Origin: Cyclobacteriaceae bacterium
GTDB taxonomy: Bacteria; Bacteroidota; Bacteroidia; Cytophagales; Cyclobacteriaceae
Direction of reading: 5' to 3'
Assembly: GCA_019638235.1 (NCBI GenBank)
Contig: JAHBUE010000002.1
Coordinates: 310,001-374,000 of the forward strand
DNA: 64,000 nt
Shown here: piece by piece, positions 29,112-38,615 of the stretch
How the letters are laid out: each line of letters begins with the position of its first letter
Position numbering within the stretch: the first letter of the stretch is position 1
Program-made: the position numbers and the translations under genes
The notes under the pieces: generated by a model
What the model saw: only the letters and a program-made list of their open reading frames with translations
Told to the model about the DNA's origin: nothing
Databases searched by the model: none

Positions 29112-31541
29112 ATGCTGAAAAACTACCTCACCATAACCTTTCGGAACGTCATCCGAAACCGGAGTTACACCTTTATTAATGTGGCAGGACTTAGTGTAGG
29201 CATTGCCGCCTGCTTAGTCACCTTCTTAGTCATCAGCTTTGAGCTGTCGTTTGAAAAGTTCCATGCGCATTATGACCGCCTGTACTGCGTAGCCCGTACC
29301 TCCACCGATGCTTCAGGAACGGGTCATTCACTGGCAACGCCTTATCCTTTTGCGGCTGCCTTCCGGACGGATTTTCCGGACATTCCCCTCAACACACAAA
29401 TTCACCATCATGAAGAAGCGCAGGTTATTCTTGGCGATGAGAAACATAAGGTAAAAAATATTCTCTTTGCCGACTCCCTGTTCTTTGACGTGTTCAGCTT
29501 TGAGGTGCTGTCAGGAAATCCCCGTGCCGAGCTTGGCACTCCGGGAAAAGTATTCCTGACCCAATCGCTGGCCGGTAAAATAATGAAGGACGGCATCACG
29601 CATCTTAAGCTTAGCAACAAGCTCGACCTGGAAATTGCCGGCATCGTGAAAGACCCACCGCCTAACTCGCATATTAAGTTTTCCATGATTGTATCCATGC
29701 CCTCGTTCACCAGTGATTTCTTAGGCCTGCCCATTGACCAATGGGGTATGATTAGCTCGGGGTACAGCTATGTAGTGTTGCCGGATGAAATGACTCCGCT
29801 GACTGTTGAAAACAGGTTTGAGCCATTCGTTGAAAAGTACCAGGACAGCTCGGAATCGGAAAAAGTCGTTTATCATCTTCAGCCTGTTGGCGATATTCAC
29901 TTTGATGAACGCTATGGAGAAACAGCCGGTGGCCCTTCGTATGTAAACCGGTCAACGCTGGTTATATTAGGCTTGTTAGGCGGGTTTATTTTATTGGTTG
30001 CCTGCATCAACTTTATTAACCTGAGCACCGCGCTTGCAGTAAAGAAATCGCGTGAGATTGGTGTACGCAAAACATTAGGCGCAAGCCGGGGGCAGCTTGT
30101 CTTCCAGTATTTATCGGAAGCCTTTATGCTTACGGTTATTTCAACCTTGTTGGCTGTTGTGATAACCGAAGCCGCACTGCCGTTCATCAATTCGTTCCTG
30201 CAAAAAGAGCTTCTGTTCAGGCCGTTCAGTGGATTGCCGGCCGTATTCCTTGCTGTGCTTGTATTGGTTACCACATTGCTTTCGGGATTGTACCCTGCCT
30301 TTGTGCTGTCGGGGTTCAGCCCGATTGCCGTGCTGAAAAACAAACTGACCTACCAGGGAACTTCGGGGGCGTATGCCCGCAAATACCTTGTTGTGTTTCA
30401 ATTTTTAGTTGCTCAGATGCTGATTATCGGTACGCTGGTAGTGGCCGACCAAATGGAGTTTCTTAATTCCAAGCCGCTTGGATTTGCCAAAGAAGCCATC
30501 CTGAACGTTTCGCTTCCTGATACCAAAAAAGAGTTGCGCGAATCTTTTCAAAGCTTGCTGGAAACAATACCGGAAGTTGAAAAGGTGTCATTCTCTGTTG
30601 GGGCGCCTACTTCTGATAACAACCTGAACACCAGTTATCATCTCACTGAACGCGGCAACAAAGAACGTTACGGCATCGGGCTAAAGCTGGTTGACCGGAA
30701 CTATCTTGAAACATACGGTATGGAATTAGCGGCAGGCAGGTGGTTTACTGAGAATGAAGAAAAAGCCGTTGACTTCTCAGCCTTGTTCGGAACGTCATCG
30801 GAAGAGCAAAAATATGTTTATATCGTAAACGAAGCGTTGGTAAGGCAATTGGGCTTTAGCTCAAACGAAGATATCATCGGGAAAAATATTACCACAGGCT
30901 TAAATGGCATTACTGCCGAGGTGGTTGGCGTGGTAAAAGATTTTCATATCAAATCGCTGCACCATGCCGTTGAGCCGGTTGCACTGCTGCATTTTCCGTA
31001 CTTCTATTATGATGCCGGTATCCGTTTCAATACGGCAGGCACGCAAAATGTGTTAAACGCCATAGAGGAAGCATACGCCAAAGTATTCCCGGATTACCTG
31101 TTTGAATACAGTTTTTTAGACGCTCACCTTGAAAACCTCTACCAGCAGGAGAAGCGGTCTTTTGCGCTGATACGCATTTTTGCCGGGCTGGCTATTTTCA
31201 TCAGTTGTCTGGGGTTGTTAGGATTGGTTTCTTTCCTCACGCAGCAAAAAATTAAAGAGGTGGGCATCCGGAAAGTTTTTGGGGCTTCTGTTACCAATAT
31301 TGTGTTTCTGTTTTCAAAAAGTTTCATAACCCTGATCGTGATTGCGTTTGTTGCAGCCGTGCCCTTAGCGTGGTATGGTATGAATAGTTGGCTCGAAGGT
31401 TTTGCTTATCGTACCAGCCTCAATGTTTCCGTATTCGTTGTCGCGTTGCTGTCAACGTTGGTTGTTGCGATGCTTACCGTCATTTATCAATCAATGAGAG
31501 CGGCTGTGGCGAACCCGGTAGATAGCCTACGCTCGGAATAA
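29112..31541 (+). CDS. MacB/FtsX-like ABC permease, tandem copy 1
   Basis: 809 residues from the ATG at 29112 (MLKNYLTITFRNVIRNRSYTF); the open frame begins earlier at a TTG but those 44 residues lack family character. Layout: one N-terminal helix, MacB periplasmic domain, three FtsX helices, a helix, a second periplasmic domain and three final FtsX helices, with the conserved EIGVRKTLGASRG and EVGIRKVFGAS coupling motifs, and the ending NPVDSLRSE. No ATPase domain; the partner ATPase must be encoded elsewhere. First of three paralogues in a row. Confidence 0.88.
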   Translation: MLKNYLTITFRNVIRNRSYTFINVAGLSVGIAACLVTFLVISFELSFEKFHAHYDRLYCVARTSTDASGTGHSLATPYPFAAAFRTDFPDIPLNTQIHHHEEAQVILGDEKHKVKNILFADSLFFDVFSFEVLSGNPRAELGTPGKVFLTQSLAGKIMKDGITHLKLSNKLDLEIAGIVKDPPPNSHIKFSMIVSMPSFTSDFLGLPIDQWGMISSGYSYVVLPDEMTPLTVENRFEPFVEKYQDSSESEKVVYHLQPVGDIHFDERYGETAGGPSYVNRSTLVILGLLGGFILLVACINFINLSTALAVKKSREIGVRKTLGASRGQLVFQYLSEAFMLTVISTLLAVVITEAALPFINSFLQKELLFRPFSGLPAVFLAVLVLVTTLLSGLYPAFVLSGFSPIAVLKNKLTYQGTSGAYARKYLVVFQFLVAQMLIIGTLVVADQMEFLNSKPLGFAKEAILNVSLPDTKKELRESFQSLLETIPEVEKVSFSVGAPTSDNNLNTSYHLTERGNKERYGIGLKLVDRNYLETYGMELAAGRWFTENEEKAVDFSALFGTSSEEQKYVYIVNEALVRQLGFSSNEDIIGKNITTGLNGITAEVVGVVKDFHIKSLHHAVEPVALLHFPYFYYDAGIRFNTAGTQNVLNAIEEAYAKVFPDYLFEYSFLDAHLENLYQQEKRSFALIRIFAGLAIFISCLGLLGLVSFLTQQKIKEVGIRKVFGASVTNIVFLFSKSFITLIVIAFVAAVPLAWYGMNSWLEGFAYRTSLNVSVFVVALLSTLVVAMLTVIYQSMRAAVANPVDSLRSE

Positions 31542-31700
31542 ATTTTGGCTATTAAAAGAATTTGAGAAATGAATAGAAATCAGTTGACAAATGTACAGTT
31601 GGCAATTGACAATGTCCGATTAAAAATTTGTGTGCACTGTCAATTGCTTATTTGTCAACTGTCAATTCTTATAAATAAAGAAATCTAAAATAAAAAGAAC
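31542..31700 (+). repeat. Intergenic stem-loop repeat, copy 1
   Basis: Nearly the same 160-bp spacer occurs at 34095-34256. Stem parts: CAGTTGACAAAT (31581-31592) with ATTTGTCAACTG (31650-31661), and GCAATTGACA (31602-31611) with TGTCAATTGC (31638-31647). It directly precedes permease copy 2 and probably sits in the transcript between copies 1 and 2. Confidence 0.75.
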
Positions 31701-34094
31701 ATGCTTATCAACTATCTCAAAATCTCGTTGCGCAATATGCTGCGCCACAGGTCTTTCAGCGTTATAAACATTGCCGGGCTTACGCTGGGTCTGGTAACAT
31801 TCCTGGCCATCAGCCTGTATGTGGCGGACGAACTTTCGTATGACCGGTTTCATCAAAAGAAAGACAGGATTTACCGTGCCGTTATCAGCGCGGATTTTGA
31901 CGGGCAGATACAGAAATGGGGAGGCGCACCCAACCTGCTGGCCACTACCGCTAACAAAGAAATACCGGAAGTGGAAAAAGCCGTGCGTGTGTTTCATCAC
32001 AACTTTGGCGGTCTGAGCTTTATATCAACCGGTGAGGAGCAGTTTTCGGAAACCAACATGTTTTATGCCGATCCTGAAATCTTTGATGTGTTTACCATAC
32101 CCATGCTTAATGGTAATCCTCAAAAAGCCCTTGAACGGCCTAATACGGTTGTTCTCAGCCAAACTGCTGCAAAAAAATATTTCGATGAAACCGACCCCAT
32201 CGGCAAAACCCTTACGGTGGACAATACCTTATCATTGGAAGTAACGGGGGTATATAAAGATTTTCCTTCCAACTCATCTTTACAATGTAACCTGGTGGCA
32301 TCGTTCAACTCGAACTGGTTTGGCCAGGAACGCAATCAAAACTGGGGCAACGCCAGCTTCGACACGTACTTCTTGCTGCAAGAAGGAACAGTGAAAGGAA
32401 CCGCAGATCAGAAAATAGAAGACATGCTCAACCGGCATATTCCAAAGGAAGATCAATGGTTTACCATTGCCTTACAGCCCTTAACAGAAATCCGACTGCA
32501 CTCGGGCGAGCTTAACGCCAGTTTTGACCGCAGAGAGTATGGCGACATGAACCAGGTTAAGGTGCTCATCGCGCTTGCGCTCATCATCCTCGTGATTGCC
32601 GCTGTTAACTACATGAACCTGACTACGGCACAGGCGCAACGCAGAAACAAAGAGGTAGGCATTTCAAAAACATTGGGCGCAACGCATTTCCAGCTTAAAG
32701 GAAAATTTTATTTTGAAGCTTCCCTGTTCGTGCTGGTTTCCATGTTAGGCGCATTAGTTGTCTTCACAACGTTATTGCCGCTTTTCAATGCGTTGAGCAA
32801 TAAAACCATAACCATAAGCTTTATTGAATCAGGGTGGTTTTGGTTGTCGTTTACGAGTACATGGATTGCGCTTACGCTGCTGTCGGGTTCTTATCCCGCC
32901 CTGTACCTGTCATCGTTCTCGCCAAAATCTATCTTACAAAAAACAACTGCTTCGGGTGGGCAGGCAGCTATCCGCAAAGGATTAGTAGTGATGCAGTTTT
33001 CGGCATCCGTAATCCTGATTATATGCTCTATTGGATTTTACCGGCAAATGGAATTTATCCGCAATAAAAAGCTGGGCTATGAGCCTGAACAGGTTATCGC
33101 AGTCATGACGTCTGCGGCAAAAGATCAAAACCAGGTGTTAAGTGTAAAAAGCGCTTTTGAAGAATTAAGCACCGTAGTAAATGTTGCCCGGAGTCAGTCT
33201 TTCCCAGGCATGGGAACCAGTATGCGAAACATTATTCGCGAGGGCAGCGATGGTACACAAGGCTCATCGTTGCTTACCGTGCAGGCAACACATGAAGTGT
33301 TTGATGTACTTGATATAAAACTTATTGCCGGAAAAACACTTCCCGAAATCAAAACACCTGGCGACACCATCGTGCAGGCGGTCATTAACCGGGCTGCTGC
33401 CGATTACCTTATGCAAGAGCCTGAAGATTTGATTGGCAAACGGGTTCAAATGGGATTTGGTCGCCACACGGAGATAGTAGGTGTAGCCGAAGATTTTCAC
33501 TTTACTTCGCTTCATCAACAAATCATACCCCTCTGCTTTCACAACGCCCCGACTGAAAGATTTACTTACCTGTTGGTGAAAGTAAACACTACCGATTTGG
33601 CCGGAACCCTGAAGCAATTAGAAAGCACGTATAAAAAAATCGTTCCCTCTGCATTTGAATATTCGTTCTTAGACCAGCATTTAGCTTCCATGTACAGTTC
33701 GGAGCAAACGCTTTTGCAGGTAGTGATGCTTTTTGCTTCGTTAGCCATTTTTATTGCCTGTCTTGGATTGTATGCATTAGCCGCTTACACGGCCGAGCAA
33801 CGAATAAAGGAAATCGGTATTCGCAAGGTGATGGGCGCTTCGGTATCGCACTTAGTCAGCTTGTTATCAAAAGATTTTATGAAGCTCGTGGCTATCGCTT
33901 TCTTAGTGGGTATTCCTATCGGGTACTATATTATGCACCGGTGGCTTGAAGGATTCGCCTACAAAACTACTATCGGGTTTACCATATTCGTTGTGGCAGG
34001 AGCGATAACCGCAATAATCGCCTTGTTCACGGTAAGCTTCCAGGCTTTTAAGGCTGCTTCTGCTAATCCAGTGGATAGTTTGCGTTCGGAATAA
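31701..34094 (+). CDS. MacB/FtsX-like ABC permease, tandem copy 2
   Basis: 797 residues, same layout as copy 1: KISLRNMLRHRSFSVINI start, VNYMNLTTAQAQRRNKEVG with SKTLGATHFQL in the first FtsX unit, EIGIRKVMGASVSHLV in the second, ending NPVDSLRSE. It shares the order of helices and periplasmic domains but is clearly diverged, so the duplication is old. Its ~160-bp leader is a copy of the one in front of permease 3. Confidence 0.88.
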   Translation: MLINYLKISLRNMLRHRSFSVINIAGLTLGLVTFLAISLYVADELSYDRFHQKKDRIYRAVISADFDGQIQKWGGAPNLLATTANKEIPEVEKAVRVFHHNFGGLSFISTGEEQFSETNMFYADPEIFDVFTIPMLNGNPQKALERPNTVVLSQTAAKKYFDETDPIGKTLTVDNTLSLEVTGVYKDFPSNSSLQCNLVASFNSNWFGQERNQNWGNASFDTYFLLQEGTVKGTADQKIEDMLNRHIPKEDQWFTIALQPLTEIRLHSGELNASFDRREYGDMNQVKVLIALALIILVIAAVNYMNLTTAQAQRRNKEVGISKTLGATHFQLKGKFYFEASLFVLVSMLGALVVFTTLLPLFNALSNKTITISFIESGWFWLSFTSTWIALTLLSGSYPALYLSSFSPKSILQKTTASGGQAAIRKGLVVMQFSASVILIICSIGFYRQMEFIRNKKLGYEPEQVIAVMTSAAKDQNQVLSVKSAFEELSTVVNVARSQSFPGMGTSMRNIIREGSDGTQGSSLLTVQATHEVFDVLDIKLIAGKTLPEIKTPGDTIVQAVINRAAADYLMQEPEDLIGKRVQMGFGRHTEIVGVAEDFHFTSLHQQIIPLCFHNAPTERFTYLLVKVNTTDLAGTLKQLESTYKKIVPSAFEYSFLDQHLASMYSSEQTLLQVVMLFASLAIFIACLGLYALAAYTAEQRIKEIGIRKVMGASVSHLVSLLSKDFMKLVAIAFLVGIPIGYYIMHRWLEGFAYKTTIGFTIFVVAGAITAIIALFTVSFQAFKAASANPVDSLRSE

Positions 34095-34256
34095 GCTTTG
34101 GCTATTAAAATAAAACAGTTTGAGAAATGAATAAAATAAGTTGACAAATGTGCAGTTAACAATTGACAATATCTCGGTTAAAAATTTGTGTGTATTGTCA
34201 ATTGCTTATTTGTCAACTGTCAATTCTTATAAGTAAAGAATCTAAACAAAAAAAAT
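34095..34256 (+). repeat. Intergenic stem-loop repeat, copy 2
   Basis: Copy of the 31542-31700 spacer. Stem parts: AGTTGACAAAT (34139-34149) with ATTTGTCAACT (34208-34218), and CAATTGACAATA (34160-34171) with TATTGTCAATTG (34193-34204). One stem pair is G-C in copy 1 (31614/31635) and A-T here (34171/34193), a compensatory change. Precedes permease copy 3. Confidence 0.75.
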
Positions 34257-36656
34257 ATGCTAACGAATTATCTGCGCATCGCATGGCGAAACATTCGGCA
34301 AAGCCCTTTGTACGCTTTTATTAACATCTTTAGTCTTGCCATCGGCTTTGCAAGCTGCATGGTCATCTACCTGTTTATCCAGGATGAAAGGAGCTTCGAT
34401 TCTTTTCATAGCAAGGGGAAAAATATTTACCGGCTCAATGAAGTACAGAACTTTACGGGTACGAATGAACAAAAAGTTGCTTTGTCAATGCCGGGAATGG
34501 GGCCTTCCATTTTAGAAGAATTTCCGGAGGTGCTGAATTATACGCGCTTCATGAACCGCGAGAAGCAATTGGTAACAAAGGATGAGAAAAGTTTCCTGTT
34601 GCCGTATGTGGCCACGGTTGACAGCACTTTTCTTGAAATATTCGACTTTGAAGTGCTGGCAGGCGACCGGAGCACGGCCTTAGATGAACCCAATACCATG
34701 ATGGTTACCGAAGAAACCGCGCTTAAATTTTTTAACAGCACAGAAGAAGCGATGGGCAGCATGCTTAATTTCCAGAATAGGGAATTCAGCATTACGGGCA
34801 TTCTCAAAAACATTCCCGAAAACTCGCACATGAAGTTTGATGCGCTTGCCTCCATGACAACCCTCACTACCGAGAACAAAGAGTTTAACAATCGCTGGGG
34901 ATCCAATTTTCTGAATACATACCTGGTATTGAACCCTCACGCAGACATTAAGACAATAGAAGAAGAGTTTCCTGCTTTTCTCAGGCGCCACATGGATGAT
35001 CCCGATATCAATACATATTATGTATTGTACCTCCAACGACTTGACGAGGTTCATCTGGCCTCTTCATCGGTTGAACACGACTACAATAACTACAGGAAGT
35101 TCAACGGGGCATACTTAGATGTATTCACGATGGTCGGAATATTCATATTGCTGATTGCGGGTGTAAACTTTATGAACCTGACCACAGCAAGGGCATCGCA
35201 CCGCTGGAAAGAAATAGGCGTGCGGAAAACCGTTGGCGCAAGAAAGCTCCAGTTGTTCATTCAATTCATTTTCGAGTCGGTTATACTGGCGTTTTTAGCG
35301 CTGGCGTTAGCTGTTTTCCTTAGCCAGCTTTTTATTCCACTGCTTAATGTGCTGATCGGTCGCAATCTTTCCTTAATGCCTTTTTTGAACGAACCTGCCG
35401 GTATCAGTTATGTGCTTCTCGTAACGATTGGACTTGGTGTTCTTACCGGCATTTATCCTTCCTTTTACATGACTTCTTTTAACATGGCGCGGGTATTAAA
35501 AGGAGGCGGTAAAGGAGAAGGCGGACGGTCGGTATTTCGTAGCGGACTCGTAGTACTTCAGTTTGGCCTGGCGCTTGCCATGATTGTAAGTACCCTGATC
35601 GTGGTTCAGCAGCTTTCCTTTATGAAGAATAAAGACCTTGGGTTCGACAAAGAGCAGATGATGCTGATCCGGATGGATCGCGAGGTGAACGAAAAGTTTG
35701 AATTTTTGCGAACTGAACTGAAACGCAGTCCGCTTATTTCGGGTGTAACCGCCAGCGGGCAGCGGCTTGGTGAAAATTTCCATCAGTCAGGCTTTAAAAT
35801 CAAAGGTGATACGGCCGTGCTTACCATCACGCCTTCCAACGTGAATGTGGATTACGAATATCTCGATGTATATGGTATTCAACTCGTGGAAGGAAGAAAG
35901 TTTTCCAAAGACTCTCCCACTGATAGAGGCATGGCCTTTATTATTAATGAATCGTTTGCCAAAGAGCTCGGGCTAAAAGAACCTGTCGGAACAAAAGCTG
36001 GCTATAATTGGTATCACAACGACAGCCTCGGCACCATTATCGGGGTGGCAAAGGATTTTCATTTTAATTCCCTTCACTATGAGGTTAACACCCTCCAGAT
36101 GTCCGTGCGCCCGGATTGGGGTTATAGCGAAATGTCCGTAAAAATTGATGCTGCCCGTGCAGGAGAGGCAATTGCATTTGTTAAGAATCTCTGGGATGAG
36201 CACATCACTTATCCGTTCGACTACTCTTTCCTAAATGAACACTTTGAAAAACTGTATCGCTCCGATCAGCAAATGGGTTCTGTAGTCACCATCATGGCCG
36301 TTCTTGCTATATTGATTTCCTGCATGGGATTGTTTGGCCTGGCCGCCATTACAACAGAGAGAAAAACAAAAGAGATCGGCATACGAAAAGTGCTGGGCGC
36401 TTCGGAAACGCAGATTGTTTTTTTATTGTCGGGAAATTTTACCTTACTGATCGTGCTTTCCTTTATACTGGCAAGCCCGGTAACATACTGGTTATTGTTG
36501 AAATGGCTGGAGGGGTTTGCTTATCGCGTAACGATTAATCCGTTATTATTTTTATTGGGAGGATTGGTGGCGTTGGCTATTGCGTTAGCCACTATCAGCT
36601 ATCACACAATAAAATCGGCAAGAGAAAACCCGGTAAAAGCATTGAGATATGAATAG
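34257..36656 (+). CDS. MacB/FtsX-like ABC permease, tandem copy 3
   Basis: 799 residues, same family as copies 1 and 2. RIAWRNIRQSPLYAFINIF start, GVNFMNLTTARASHRWKEIG with RKTVGARKLQL, and EIGIRKVLGASETQIVF, ending NPVKALRYE. A Rho-independent terminator follows at 36689-36728 and closes the three-gene array. Confidence 0.88.
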   Translation: MLTNYLRIAWRNIRQSPLYAFINIFSLAIGFASCMVIYLFIQDERSFDSFHSKGKNIYRLNEVQNFTGTNEQKVALSMPGMGPSILEEFPEVLNYTRFMNREKQLVTKDEKSFLLPYVATVDSTFLEIFDFEVLAGDRSTALDEPNTMMVTEETALKFFNSTEEAMGSMLNFQNREFSITGILKNIPENSHMKFDALASMTTLTTENKEFNNRWGSNFLNTYLVLNPHADIKTIEEEFPAFLRRHMDDPDINTYYVLYLQRLDEVHLASSSVEHDYNNYRKFNGAYLDVFTMVGIFILLIAGVNFMNLTTARASHRWKEIGVRKTVGARKLQLFIQFIFESVILAFLALALAVFLSQLFIPLLNVLIGRNLSLMPFLNEPAGISYVLLVTIGLGVLTGIYPSFYMTSFNMARVLKGGGKGEGGRSVFRSGLVVLQFGLALAMIVSTLIVVQQLSFMKNKDLGFDKEQMMLIRMDREVNEKFEFLRTELKRSPLISGVTASGQRLGENFHQSGFKIKGDTAVLTITPSNVNVDYEYLDVYGIQLVEGRKFSKDSPTDRGMAFIINESFAKELGLKEPVGTKAGYNWYHNDSLGTIIGVAKDFHFNSLHYEVNTLQMSVRPDWGYSEMSVKIDAARAGEAIAFVKNLWDEHITYPFDYSFLNEHFEKLYRSDQQMGSVVTIMAVLAILISCMGLFGLAAITTERKTKEIGIRKVLGASETQIVFLLSGNFTLLIVLSFILASPVTYWLLLKWLEGFAYRVTINPLLFLLGGLVALAIALATISYHTIKSARENPVKALRYE

Positions 36657-36688
36657 CGTGTTCGGGCAGAATTGATAAAGAACACAAG

Positions 36689-36728
36689 GGTTTCCAACCT
36701 TTTAAAGGTTGGAAACCTTTTAATTTTT
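36689..36728 (+). terminator. Rho-independent terminator of the permease array
   Basis: GGTTTCCAACC (36689-36699) pairs with GGTTGGAAACC (36707-36717), followed by TTTTAATTTTTT. Strong stem and U-tract 33 bp after the copy 3 stop. Confidence 0.85.
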
Positions 36729-36842
36729 TGCCAGGTATTTTTCCCTAAATTCTTTCATCACCTCCTCATGGGGCTGGGCAGATAAAAATATTATCAGGCA
36801 TGGAGGTGTTTCCAGAAGATTTAGTAATATTATCATCAGATT

Positions 36843-37217
36843 ATGGCAAAGATCAAACCGACCAATGTAGATGAGTATATTCGTGGTGCTCACGAAACAG
36901 CACAGCGAAAATTGAAAGAAATTCGTTCAATTTTAAGAGAAGTTGCTCCCAATGCAACTGAAGAATTGAAATGGGGTCAACCGGTTTTTATTGAAAAGAG
37001 GATTCTTTTTGCTTATGCAGCTTTCAAAAACCACCTGACATTTATGCCAACAGGCCCTTCCTTAGAACATTTCAAAGATGAATTGAAAGACTTCAAAACA
37101 GGTAAGGATACTGTTCAGTTTTCGTATGATAAGCCGCTTCCAAAAAAATTAATAATTAAAATAGCTACATTCAGGTACAAGGACGTTATAGAAAATGACG
37201 CCAAATGGATGTACTGA
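36843..37217 (+). CDS. DUF1801 protein
   Basis: 124 residues: VDEYIRGAHETAQRKLKEIRSILREVAPNATEELKWGQPVF matches the DUF1801 core, with FMPTGPSLEHFKDEL after it. Cytosolic; family function unknown (frataxin-like fold). Stands alone after the permease terminator. Confidence 0.8.
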   Translation: MAKIKPTNVDEYIRGAHETAQRKLKEIRSILREVAPNATEELKWGQPVFIEKRILFAYAAFKNHLTFMPTGPSLEHFKDELKDFKTGKDTVQFSYDKPLPKKLIIKIATFRYKDVIENDAKWMY

Positions 37218-37232
37218 AGTTTGGTTGTCCAA

Positions 37233-37349
37233 ATGAACTATCGCTATCATAAAACAGACCCTAAGTTAACCGATTACGTACGGAATGTCGTCTTTACTTT
37301 GTATGGCAGGCTATCATATTACGGCATTTATGCAAACGCGAAAATTTGA
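37233..37349 (+). other. 38-codon frame, possible regulator gene remnant
   Basis: In a 178-bp gap, a short frame gives YRYHKTDPKLTDYVRNVVF, which vaguely recalls the N-terminus of AraC-family regulators. Too short to be a functional gene of that kind; may be chance. Confidence 0.15.
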
Positions 37350-37395
37350 CATTGAAAAATTGGTGCAGGCGTCAATTTCCTAACAGCAAATCGCC

Positions 37396-37881
37396 CTACC
37401 CCATCTTATATAAAATCATCATGCGCTCATCTCCTTTCAGGCGCAGGTCGTAACACACACGGGCAGGCGCAGGCCAGAAAATTGCCGGCAACAACAGGCT
37501 AATCATAAACGCAACAGTAAGCCACTGTTGCTGCGTAAGGTAATACCCCAAAGCCAGCACCAGCATACCGGCCGAGAACAAAACAGAACGTACAGTTGTT
37601 AGCTTGGCATACCGGCTAAGCCGTTCACCCAGGCTGACAATCTTTCGTATGCGCTTCAATCTAATGTGCATAATCAAAAAAGCCGTTAACCAAACCGCAC
37701 CGGCTATGAAACCCGCAGCATAAACAACGATTTCAGGCTCTATATCCAATTCCGGCAAGGGCAACCATACGGCCTGCAACGCCTGGTATAAAAAAATAAA
37801 CACGCCTGCCGGTATAAGTACCAGTACGAACAACCGCGCATACAGCTTATAAAAATACTGGGCAACCGACAGGTAATTCAT
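37396..37881 (-). CDS. Four-helix integral membrane protein, unknown
   Basis: 161 residues with hydrophobic segments near 17-36 (FVLVLIPAGVFIFLYQAL), 50-70, 96-113 (VLFSAGMLVLALGYYL) and 118-137, and basic loops inside. Family not recognised. Divergent from the TetR gene over 83 bp, so it could be controlled by that regulator, but there is no operator evidence. Confidence 0.65.
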   Translation of the reverse strand: MNYLSVAQYFYKLYARLFVLVLIPAGVFIFLYQALQAVWLPLPELDIEPEIVVYAAGFIAGAVWLTAFLIMHIRLKRIRKIVSLGERLSRYAKLTTVRSVLFSAGMLVLALGYYLTQQQWLTVAFMISLLLPAIFWPAPARVCYDLRLKGDERMMILYKMG

Positions 37882-37942
37882 GAAATAAAAATTCTGTTTA
37901 GCAAATTATGGAATGAAGTTTCAGCGTGTAACTATTTTCTCA

Positions 37943-37950
37943 TATTTTTG
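37943..37950 (+). promoter_or_regulatory. Possible -7 box of the TetR gene
   Basis: TATTTTTG fits TAnnTTTG, 14 bp before the TetR start; no good TTG box 19 nt upstream. Confidence 0.35.
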
Positions 37951-37964
37951 ATAGGCAAAACAGT

Positions 37965-38558
37965 ATGGCAGAGGTTGTAACAAATTTATCAAGAAAAGAA
38001 CAGGTCATTCGCATGGCGGCTGAACTGTTTAAGGAGAAGGGCTACTCCGCTGCCTCTATGCGCGACCTGGCTCAAAAGTTGGGCATTGAAGCGGCCAGCC
38101 TGTACTCACACATCAAATCGAAGGAAGAAATTCTCCGTACCTTGTGTTTCGACATGGCCGCAGAGTTTCGTACGTCTCTTTCGGAAGTAGAAAAACAAAA
38201 CGTTTCAGCAAGCGAAAAACTCCGCCTCGGCATCATCGGGCACGTTAAGGTAATGGCTAAAGACCTCACCGCTTCTGCCGTGTTTATGAACGAACACCGC
38301 CATCTTAGCCAGCCCTGGCTGCGCGATTTCCTGTTGTTGCGCATTAATTACATCAACCGGTTTAAAACCATTATTGAACAAGGCGTTTCCACGGGCGACT
38401 TCAAAAAAGATATCGACACCAAATTAGCCGTTATGACCTTGTTTTCATCGTTGAACTGGATGCCCGGATGGTTCAACCCCGACAGCACCATCGAACCCGA
38501 AAAGCTGGGTCAGCAATTAGCCGACATGCTCATAAACGGGCTGAAACAAAACGCCTGA
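37965..38558 (+). CDS. TetR-family regulator, probable phenylacetate-pathway repressor
   Basis: 197 residues. N-terminal helix-turn-helix: AAELFKEKGYSAASMRDLAQKLGIEAASLYSHIKSKEEIL (shown here in outline; the recognition part is GIEAASLYSHIKSK at ~44-57). C-terminal ligand-binding helical domain. It lies 57 bp upstream of paaA in the same direction, and a perfect 7-bp inverted repeat occupies the paaA promoter, so by context it is likely the repressor that releases paa genes when phenylacetyl-CoA is present. Ligand is inferred from neighbours only. Confidence 0.85.
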   Translation: MAEVVTNLSRKEQVIRMAAELFKEKGYSAASMRDLAQKLGIEAASLYSHIKSKEEILRTLCFDMAAEFRTSLSEVEKQNVSASEKLRLGIIGHVKVMAKDLTASAVFMNEHRHLSQPWLRDFLLLRINYINRFKTIIEQGVSTGDFKKDIDTKLAVMTLFSSLNWMPGWFNPDSTIEPEKLGQQLADMLINGLKQNA

Positions 38559-38563
38559 CCATC

Positions 38564-38593
38564 TTGTTCTTCCACTAACAGTTGTTAGTTTTG
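38564..38593 (+). promoter_or_regulatory. paaA promoter (Bacteroidota type)
   Basis: TTG (38564-38566), 19-nt spacer, then TAGTTTTG (38586-38593), an exact TAnnTTTG match. The ATG of paaA is 22 bp downstream. The right half of the operator palindrome overlaps the -7 box. Confidence 0.65.
38574..38589. promoter_or_regulatory. Likely TetR operator in the paaA promoter
   Basis: Perfect inverted repeat ACTAACA-GT-TGTTAGT between the -33 and -7 boxes, ideally placed for repression of paaA by the adjacent TetR protein. Confidence 0.6.
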
Positions 38594-38615
38594 TTCATAC
38601 TTAATTAATTGAGTT

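Noticed and set aside
37233..37349. Possible AraC-like fragment
   Set aside because: Only 38 codons with weak resemblance; listed at very low confidence and not treated as a gene.
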